Part shown: piece by piece, positions 55,901 to 64,000 of the stretch
How positions within the stretch are numbered: the stretch's first letter is position 1
Layout of the letters: every line of letters starts with the position of its first letter
Assembly: GCA_947561715.1 (NCBI GenBank)
Contig: OX387199.1
Location: forward strand, 16,311,001-16,375,000
Direction of reading: 5' to 3'
From: Ascidia mentula
Lineage: Eukaryota; Chordata; Ascidiacea; Phlebobranchia; Ascidiidae
DNA: 64,000 nucleotides
Translations under genes and position numbers: made by a program
The notes under the pieces: model-generated
Database searches by the model: none
The model's input: the letters and a program-made list of their open reading frames with translations, nothing else
Told to the model about the DNA's origin: nothing

Positions 55901-57328
55901 TGCCATAGCTTGTATATAAGTTTCCTTTCTGATAATTTTACCATATTTGAGGTAGTGGATTCATAAACATTTCAGGGTATAAGCGTCAGTCAGAGACTCA
56001 TAACGAATTTAAATACAACGCGTGATAAATATGCAAATTGGTTGGTTTAAAATCTGCTTTAACAAGAATGATGTTGGTGTTCACCGATTTGAAGTTGCAA
56101 TTTGTCGTTTCCAGGTTCGTGATGGAAGCAGTTCGACTTCAACCAAACTTGGTTTTGTGAGCGGGAGAGAAAACCGTTTCTACAGTTTTGTTTCAACCAG
56201 CAACGTGATACGAGTCGAGTTCGATAGCGACAGCAAATTCAACTTGCGTGGCTTTAGAGCTTACTATGAAGTTCACCGACCGGGAGGTAAAACCAGTTGA
56301 AAGAAACACACCTATTTTTTTAATATGGTAAAAATCACAAACCATAACCTTAAGTTAAAATGGAATATCACCAGGTTATTATTCATCCCTGCAAAACATT
56401 CTATATCGTTTTATTATATAAAAAAAATATTATCAGCAACTTTTATTTATTTATTTTTTTTGACCACTTGGTTAATGCTGCCAATCACCCGACATATATT
56501 TTCAGCTATCGCAGCGGAATCAAGATCCACCAAACTTACAGCGACATCTCGTGCTCAATATTTCTCGTCTCCTGGTTTCCCTCACGGGACTTACCCAACA
56601 TCGGTAAAACTGTCTTGGACCATTCGTGCTCCGTTCGGAACCAATGTTCAAATCACCTTTTTGGCCTTCGCTGTTGAATATAAATGGGACTATATCCGGG
56701 TAATTTCCCCACTTTTCCGCTGTTTTTACTGCTTTAGGTTATGTAAACGTTGCTGTAAAGTTGTTTAAAGACAAATATTCAAATAATTTGGTGTCAACTA
56801 GGCCAAAGATAAGCACCTGAAAATGAATCACTAATTCAACCTAACTAACTAACGAGCAATCGAGTTCCAGAGAAGCAGTTGGTCTCTCGCATTTAATGAA
56901 CTGTATTTTTGTATTGCTGTCAATAATAAGTTACACACACAAATGCATTTTCCTAAGCAGCATCATACTGTTATTTAATGCAGGAAGTTTATGCATTAAA
57001 CCATACTGCTTTTTTCCAAACAAGTGTTCTGTGTTTACATTTTTCGCTGAAAAATGCGTGATCGTCAGGTTATCGTCTGGTCGTCAGAGCATCGTCAATG
57101 ATATGTTAGAACTTATAACAAACCAGTTTTAAATTTTTTTCCTAGGTTTACGACGGCCTTTCAAGTTCCGTGTTACTCGCACGAATGACGGGCACTTCAC
57201 ACCGAGTAGTCGCTGTTACATCATTATCGAATGCTGCCAGAGTAGAACTTTACAGCGATTCAAGCAACACTGAGGCTGGATTCCGTGCTACTTACAAGTG
57301 GGTCCCGAAAGGTTACTTAGGAAAGTAA
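53000..57328 (+). CDS. Secreted protein with four CUB domains, 511 aa, 10 exons
   Basis: Exons: 53000-53048, 53537-53727, 53893-54055, 54361-54554, 54694-54853, 55113-55163, 55591-55769, 56115-56286, 56506-56699, 57146-57328; 1,536 coding nt. MMKLLALLVLATIFYRG is the signal peptide. Each CUB domain spans two exons, with a phase-0 intron just before VRDG or VYDG and phase-1 introns between domains. CUB 1: ICRLNLIATT to YPNNLNCVW, then VRDGNNANAQ. CUB 2: SNCGGSHTLS, SSPGYPLKYPNNRYCMW, ETCCDSVT, then VRDGKTMTSN. A short proline-rich linker follows (SPGNLPTPALPYNI, exon 6). CUB 3: CSESLRTPS, TSPNFPNTHPAG, ETCCDWIK, then VRDGSSSTS. CUB 4: SSPGFPHGTYPTS, YKWDYIR, then VYDGLSSSV. CUB 4 has no cysteine at all. 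CUB modules mediate extracellular protein binding; the ligand is unknown. Confidence 0.92.
53190..53390 (+). mobile_element. tRNA-derived SINE, fourth copy, in intron 1 of the CUB gene
   Basis: GGTCGTGAGTTCAACCTC-like B box (AAGTCGTGAGTTCAACCTCA), then CTTGATTTTTAAAATCTTGC and the body CTGATCCAGCTTGGCTGCAT. Its front end (GGATCGCCCACTGCGCAGG) is the reverse complement of the tail seen in the 19.1-kb copy, so this copy is rearranged. Confidence 0.65.
55435..55590 (-). mobile_element. Second SINE family, copy just upstream of CUB exon 7
   Basis: CACACCGGGATTTGAATCAA (B box on the minus strand) and GTTTGACCAATGCTGCCTAT recur from the 41.6-kb copy. It ends within about 30 bp of the splice acceptor at 55,590. 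A fragment of the same family (GACCACTTGGTTAATGCTGC) lies at 56,461, about 45 bp before the acceptor of exon 9. Confidence 0.55.
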
Positions 57329-57381
57329 CCAAACATGACAAGTTTGCATCGTACGTTTATGGAGCGAATGGAAAATTTATA

Positions 57382-57387
57382 AATAAA
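57382..57387 (+). terminator. Poly(A) signal of the CUB-domain gene
   Basis: AATAAA 54 bp after the stop codon at 57,326-57,328. Confidence 0.65.
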
Positions 57388-57399
57388 GATGGTGTTATT

Positions 57400-58956
57400 G
57401 CTTATGTTGTGGCGAAAGGTTGTTAAAAGTATCTGGGCGAAATGAATTGGTCCGTGGACAAAGGATGCGCAAGTGCTGCATTTACTACAGAGCGATCCTA
57501 TCCAAGGTCTCGAAAAAAAATATTACCTATGGCTACAAGGCTGTCATAGGATGTGATATTTTTTTGCAAAAAAAAAGGAAACAGGAAAAGATCCTCTTAA
57601 ACACCCACAACATTTCAAACCGTCTCAAACACCAGCACGTTCAGATGTTATTACTACTATTATTCAATCAATTTTAATCAATTCTGAACGAAGACTAGTG
57701 TTGAAAATAAAAAAGCGAACAATTTGCATCACCGGTTTGGTAAGGTGAAGTACAACCCGCAATATGGATCTGTCAGTCATACTTGACAAAATGTATGGAT
57801 CAATTTGCGTCATTCGCCACCACAATAAGGTTTGTGACTGGGGATCCACTGTCATTAAGAAGCTTCAGACGCGCTTAGCGGTTTACATTGTACTACAAAA
57901 ACCCCCTGGTTATCGTTTTCCTGACCTAAACCATATACCGGGATTACACCTCGGAACTCATCCATATGATGTTTAAAACCATTGCGCTTACAGGTTTTTC
58001 ACTGCCGGCACCCGAAATTTGGCTAAGTTACCGAAATTTGGCCAAACAGAGTTAAGGGTGCAAGATATCAAACCACGGTTTTGAAATGGTGGTTATACCT
58101 GTACTATGCTAAATTTCTTTTGTGGATGACCATTTCTCTAAAGACAAACTCACCCATGAGTTTGTGTCATTGGTGTTTAGAAATTCAAGTAGGCGACAGA
58201 ACACGTTAGAAATCACCTAGATTATGCAACAGCGAATTGAAACTATGTACAAACGTATAAAGATGTTTGAATGGACCATCGATAACGCAACACTGCATGT
58301 TCAGTTCCGAAGATAACACCTCATATCAACAATGTCAGGACTTTGAATGACCAATGGGATTAAAGAATAAAATCACATGGCATTTGGTAGTTGAAGAAAC
58401 TGATGACGCCCTTTTTATGCAAAATATATTTTTCTCAATAAACATCCACCATCTGAGCAGTCCACAGATCGCTTTTTGGAATTTAACATATGATCATGAA
58501 AGTCAAATAAAACGCACATATATCTCCACGTAAATTTGATGGTGAAGTCTACTTTCCAGAGTACTAGTGTTTCTTGACGAACGTGGCATTTATAGCGGCA
58601 ATAATATCGAAAAGTTGTTGGTTATGTACAGTGGAATTTGTTTTATAAGAGATCTTTGGCATAATGATGGATACAAAATAATTGCGATTTAGTGTGATGT
58701 TCGGCGCGAAAGCTTTGTGTTTTCATTGCTGCATACTGTGGGATGCCGTTACACCAAACGAAGATAAAGCTACTCTTGTACTTTGGTTTGATAACCTGGG
58801 TACAATATAAGATATAAATTTCACGAAAATATTAAATTGTACATCACTAGCTTGTTGGAAATAAGCAAACATAATACAATGTAGATTTCTCTGTAAACAA
58901 TCTACATTGGACGTTTAGTCGTTCCAGTTGTTGTTGCAAATCGAGGTAATCCTTAT
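57400..58956. other. Spacer between the CUB gene and the SLC16 pseudogene
   Basis: No gene seen. It contains a perfect 10-bp inverted repeat at 58,878-58,908 (AATGTAGATT, 11-base loop, AATCTACATT). Confidence 0.45.
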
Positions 58957-59781
58957 TTAGTAAACAAAACAAATGTGCAAAATCATGCTATACATTTGAA
59001 ATATCGATGCCACAATGAATGCAAAGCGAATATCGCCTACCCTGTCAACCAAATTAAACAATAAAAACACGCGCGCGTTACATAACAATCACCACTTACC
59101 AACAAGGGGGGTGACCCAGGTACCGACTACTGAGAAAAACAATCCGGAAGCATTGTTACCCCACGTCAAGTTCTTGTCGTTTAGAATAATAGCCAGCACT
59201 TGCGGGTATAAACCATTCATTCCACCACCTATCAAGCTGTGGGCTATGCAGTTTAATAATAGACCCAAATAACTGTCCACAAACCACATGAAGGCAGTTT
59301 TGAATACCACTAAAGATTGAGTAATAAATAGAATCCAGAGGATGTTGACGTTCTTCCTATTACCCAACACACCAAAAGCAACCCTAGCAAAAAGGTTCAC
59401 ACCACTGTATGCAGACAGCAGTAGAGACGCCGCCATTGGTTCAATATCCAGGGACAGAGAATAGGGAACCATAAACCTTGTATACAGATACAAGGCACAT
59501 ACTAAATTTAACCATAATGTGGAGTAGATCCAAAACTTGGGTTACACCAAAACTTCTTTGAGCGGTTTTAACGCTGATTTCCAATTATTGAAAGATATTT
59601 TTTCAGGTTCAGTTGGATCAGTATTAAGCAGAATAGGTCGATACAGGGATGCAGCCACAACACCGCTTAAATTTAGGCCACCGAGTAATAAGATGGCTCC
59701 TCTCCAACCGTATATATTGATGAAATACTGCGTCAATGGTGCAAGCGCCAACGATCCGGCAGGTGTTCCACATATACCCAT
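58957..59781 (-). pseudogene. SLC16-like transporter pseudogene (partial duplicate of the 42.5-44.1 kb gene)
   Basis: On the minus strand 59,781-59,100 parallels the large third exon of the intact gene: CGTPAGSLALAPLTQYF, NIYGWRGAILLLGGLNL, then after the stop RFMVPYSLSLDIEPMAASLL and NLTWGNNASGLFFSVVG. It is broken in at least three ways. A TAA at 59,542-59,544 replaces Leu in the sequence before PKFW. About 10 bp are missing inside the second SLC16 signature. The last exon (58,957-59,052, LVDRVGDIRFAFIVASIF) has no AG acceptor in front of it. The first two exons are absent. The reading frame is otherwise well kept, so inactivation may be fairly recent. Confidence 0.82.
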
Positions 59782-59789
59782 TCCTTTAC

Positions 59790-62580
59790 TGTCATGACAT
59801 CATGAAGACGTTTTGGGCCTTGATTACAGAGTATTGTAGTCGAAAACGACTTAAAATGCAAGTCATCGCATATCTGGGCGCTACAAACCAGCAACCTTTG
59901 TGAAGCAACAGTATTTTAATAATGGGCGACCAAGGACAGGAAATTTGCTTAATACTAAGTTTACAGTTTTTAATTGTTGGGTTAAAGTGGTTTCAATATG
60001 TTTGCGTTCTTCTGGTACCGTATTTTAAAACCAATAAAGATAAAGCGAATCTTCTGTATCGTTTATATTTCTTGAAATACTATTGATGTTATGACAAGAT
60101 GTTGTAACAAATCCAATGTGAGGCATTTTTGCTTCAGTGGAGTGCAGCAGGTGTTTGGAGGTTAAACTTCTTTTCGTAATTTTGGGTCAGTTTTAAGCTG
60201 AATTCCCGCGTAGGGGTTTTAAACACGTTTGTTTAATCACAACAGGAATCGCAAAGAAAATATCAACTGCACTCAATTTGAGATTTTAATTATAAAATAT
60301 ACACGAAACATTCAAATATCGCAACTTGAACAGAACCACATGCAATGTGTAAAGAAAGTGGAGCTAAACTTGTTTCGATTGTATTTAGTGACATAAAATA
60401 TAACACAAATATGAAGAGGCAAACGCTCAAGGTCAACATGCAATGATATCTACTATGACGACGTGCGGGTTGGTTGTTTTCATAAAGATCTCCAACATAA
60501 AAAAAACCTTCAATTGACAAATGATGAGGAAAACCTTTTCAACGTTAGTAATGATTGGTAATTTTTAATGCATCTAATAATTCATTTGACACAATGACGC
60601 ATTTGCCAGGATGTTGATCAGACGTAGGTAAGAAAATGGCCCAGGAAATGCCAGTTACAATTGTCAGCGGTAAAAAACCACAGAATTCCGAATATACCAA
60701 TAATCATCAATAATTTATCGACACGCGAGAAGCGCAGAGCAAAAAGCTGTCAATCAACTTGCAACCATGGTTGCAACGTCATGATTATGGAAATATTTGA
60801 ATGCTGAGCAGGAAATCAGTTGTCACGCTGTTGAAGAGGAACACTGAGCGTTAAAATAAAAAATCTGCGGGAAGCAAGGTGAGATCTTCCCCAACGTTGA
60901 AATTATACACTGCCCATATTCTTTAACTTTATACGATGCATCTTTCGAAACTGAAGAAGTCAACTCAGTTGTTTTACAACATTTACTTTTAATCCGCGCC
61001 ACCACCAAACAATTTGCCTATCCAGTGAATATTCTTCATTAACTTTCATATATTATCTGCTATTTTGACTTTTATACCGAAATTGTTGCAGGGTTGTGAA
61101 AGGATTTTATTTCGTCAAAATCGAGGAAATTTGATGGTGAGTTGACCATAGAAATCCCCACACATAATTATCATTGCTTTACTTTTAAAAATAGTGGGAA
61201 AAACACATGTGTTTTAAGTTATTGCTTGTCGCGTCTTAGTATAATAAATATTGCAACACTGGAGCATAAGAGTTTGTAGCGGTTGGGATATTTTAGTGTA
61301 TACATATATTCATTCTACACATCCACGTTTTGTTTTCCCAGGGACGGGTGGAATTCTATAGATGTCAAATAGTTTGCATTGGCTCGAGTTCAGTCTGCGT
61401 TGATTTAAACAGATGTCCATTGGCTGCAAAAGAGATTTATTCAATCAAATATACACAATATCTTGTACGATTACCACTTAACTGATCAATGAGAGCTGCT
61501 GTATCAACAAATATGTTCAATATAATTACACGTTGTCACTGCAAAATCCAAGTTTATAACATGGAATAAATATGTGTAATGATGCCGGATTCAGTCACAC
61601 AAAGACCAAAATGAATGCATGCCTTCTTTTATTCAACCCTGTGCAATGGATGGGTAATGGGCCGAAGCTTAATATACTAAGCTGTCGGGCGAAATGCAAA
61701 TAGGCTAAGTTAAATTGCCTTTCTGAGCAGTACTTTTGCATCGTTCGCAAAACGTAAGAAATTCCTGTTAGATCACCTTGGTACACGTGTTTCACGGAAC
61801 AGCCAACCTCAAGGATATTTAAGCTATATGTTTGAATTTCATTAGGAAGCAGAAGAAGTGCATTTTTTTTCTGTTAGGACTTGGCGTGTACGAGCCAGTT
61901 AATTATGTATTGTTCTTGTTACTTATCTTCACGACGTGTTTGTAGGAACACAAATGTTTGAGTCAAAGGTGGTTGCGTGCGTCTGAACACATCAGTATCA
62001 CAACCCCGGAACCAGCGAGTGCAATGGTAGACTGCATGAAACGAGGAAATCCTTTTCAACGTTTGTCATAATTGAATTTTTTTAATTTCACACAATGACG
62101 TTTGTTTCACAGGATGCCTTTGAGACGTGTGATAGACAGTGGATTAGAAACTGTCAGTTTTAAATGTCAGAATATAAAGGAAGAATGCGTAAAATCCATA
62201 TATTAGTGCGGCAATATGTGGATATGTTTAGTTGCCGCCTATGGTGTGTGGATTTAAACCTATAGGAAGTAGAAAGGTTGCTTAAATAGAAACTAGGCTT
62301 CTCTCTTCGGTGAAATAAATATATTCATTTTGATTTCCGTTTCTATAAAACGTCTGCAAATATTTTTGTTGCAGAGTTAGGATATTTTGCTATGATTTAG
62401 GCCAGCTTATTTGCAAACAAACTTTTTGATCTGATACAGGTATGTGTAGATTGGCTGCAATAAATCTATGTCAACAAACATTATATCATAAATTCGTTGG
62501 CCTTGTAGAAGTCGTTGGTTGATCAGAGGGTGGATTTAAAACGGATCAGGGCGGGATCCGTCGTGTTGACCACAGACCAA
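59790..62580. other. Upstream region of the LDLa gene with a diverged internal duplication
   Basis: 60,530-60,690 and 62,040-62,170 resemble each other (CCTTTTCAACGTT, CACAATGACG, CAGGATG in order), suggesting duplication of the promoter-proximal area. No exon is recognised here; a 76-codon minus frame at 60,290-60,520 with one hydrophobic stretch is unsupported. Confidence 0.4.
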
Positions 62581-62582
62581 CA

Positions 62583-63705
62583 ATGGGAGCAAGGTTTGTA
62601 AGTTATTTAAATTATCCACATTTTTCTTGGAAAAACCATAAATAGGCATAAATTTTACGCCATAATAATGAAAACAAATATTCTCCCGTGTCAAACCAAG
62701 CGTTGACATTTTTATCTATTTAATGTTGTTATTTCTTAGCAAAGTCTTGTCATGACTGGGACCAGGGTTTGTTGAGGTTAAACTCGGCCTAGCATGTGAA
62801 TCAAAGTGAATGATCAATTTGCCTCATAAACTTTCCCGGTGTCCCACGCTTCACCTGTCGCACTGTGAGCCCGGGACGAAATTTTGGTCCGTTAATATCG
62901 CGCAAAAAATGTGCCAGGTCACAGTCTGACATCGGGTTATAAAAGGTCGCTTACAACATTTGCCGGGCCTCTGTAAGCGCTGGAAACCCGACGAATCGGC
63001 AGGAGCACAATAAGCGTGGTTTAAAGAATTTTGTAAGACATATAGTTGAACCAGTGTGGGGATTAAACTTTCGTTTTATCAAAAATGACAATAAAACCCT
63101 TTCAATGTTTCATCAAAAAATATGAAGGGTTCCGTGAGCTGTCGAGATTTGGCGAAAACTACTGAATATTTATTCTAAGCGTTTCAGCAACAAGCGGATG
63201 AGAATAAAACTAAAAGAAAAAAGTGACGACAGTTTATATAAAAGCCATTTTTTTACCAGTTAACTTAAATAACCTTGCAGTGCTCCTTGGACATAAAGTT
63301 TGTAAAACTCCACTAAAATCCATGATGACGTCAATATATCGTTTCAAGATATTAACTCTTTGTGTTTTATCAGGTATTGGTTGAAGGTGGTTGGAATCCT
63401 GCTCTCCTTCATCACAATTGCTTCAGCACGGTATAAACTTGGCGAAAGTAAGTATTTTGTTACAAATCATCAACTCTCAATTAATTCAATATAATAGTTA
63501 GTTTTACAAATTTTGATGGATTTCAAATCGATTTACGTTCATGTGTTTTGTGCAGAGTTCACTTGCGATGATGGGAGGAAGGTGGAGGCTTGGTGGTTTT
63601 GTGCTGGTGATCCTTTCTTAGGTTGCAGGAACGGAAGTGATGAGAAACCGGCCAACATTCCCACATATCCTGAAAACCTCACCAGTCCTTACATGAGGTG
63701 AAAGC
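62583..63705 (+). CDS. 5' part of a secreted protein with an LDLa-like exon (runs off the window)
   Basis: Exons: 62583-62593 (only ATG GGA GCA AG), 63374-63447 and 63556 to about 63,702, with matching phases 2 and 1. The joined N-terminus reads MGARYWLKVVGILLSFITIA, a signal peptide, then SARYKLGEK. Exon 3 gives FTCDDGRKVEAWWFCAG and GCRNGSDEKPANIP, which resembles an LDL-receptor class A module by its spaced Cys and GSDE, though the last Cys is not seen. Translation either ends at TGA after YMR or, more likely, the ATG-AG/GTGAAAG at 63,702 is a donor and the gene continues beyond 64,000. LDLa modules bind calcium and protein ligands. Confidence 0.55.
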
Positions 63706-64000
63706 ACTTAAATATGTTCCCTACATTCGTTGTATTAGTGTTGACCAACCAATAGACGATGTTATCAGGGTTTGACTTTACTTGAAATAACCAATTTTGA
63801 GCAGTTTATAATAAAGTCGGGTCAAATAAGACAGTTTCAAAACCTCACGCATTCAGAAGTGTTTTTTTTTAATATTTCAAGTAAATTATTGTTTGCGAAC
63901 CACTCACACGTAACAATAATGTTGTTGAGGTATAAGAAGTGGCCAGTGGGTGGGGCAAAGAGCGAATCTAAGATAGGTAAAGGTTTATATGAGGGGTGGC
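63706..64000. other. Window end, probable intron of the LDLa-like gene
   Basis: AT-rich sequence with no exon recognised. Confidence 0.4.

Overview
The window reads as AT-rich animal DNA from an invertebrate chordate, most likely an ascidian tunicate of the Ciona type. This is inferred from short GT-AG introns, a family of secreted fibrinogen-domain, LCCL and CUB proteins, SLC16-type transporters, tRNA-derived SINEs and an intact BEL/Pao retrotransposon. No species is proven. Genes are split into short exons. I rebuilt them by joining exons with compatible phases, and the complete models sum to whole codon numbers.

Layout. 1-1.0 kb (minus): 5' part of a ficolin-like collagen/fibrinogen gene. 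1.8-6.3 kb: a 32-bp minisatellite and two copies of a duplicated segment, one interrupted by a 1.28-kb non-autonomous hAT element. 6.77-13.41 kb: an apparently full-length BEL/Pao element with indistinguishable 323-bp LTRs, a 5-bp target duplication and one 1,938-codon ORF. 14.16-18.77 kb (plus): a complete gene for a secreted LCCL-LCCL-EGF-fibrinogen protein with a hAT MITE in its last intron. 19-22.6 kb: a SINE and a Penelope-like relic.

22.6-41.4 kb is the most unusual part. It is a tandemly duplicated locus for secreted precursors made of repeats of about 21 residues, each ending in the furin-type site RQKR. Copy 1 is intact (372 aa, 16 repeats). Copy 2 is a pseudogene with its own 37-bp array derived from the module. 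Copy 3 keeps the promoter-side sequence, signal peptide and six repeats, and then runs into an array of about 11.5 kb (about 185 units) in which most units are 62 bp instead of 63 bp and so destroy the reading frame. A LINE relic lies between copies 1 and 2.

41.9-44.2 kb (minus): an intact SLC16 (monocarboxylate transporter-like) gene and a broken first-exon copy. 48.7-49.6 kb (plus): a small three-exon gene for a 64-aa secreted acidic peptide. 53.0-57.4 kb (plus): a complete secreted protein with four CUB domains. 59.0-59.8 kb (minus): an SLC16 pseudogene. 62.6-64 kb (plus): the start of a secreted protein with an LDLa-like exon, running off the end.

The host genes do not form one pathway. 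Most encode secreted proteins with recognition domains (fibrinogen, LCCL, CUB, LDLa) or secreted peptides, set among young and old mobile elements.
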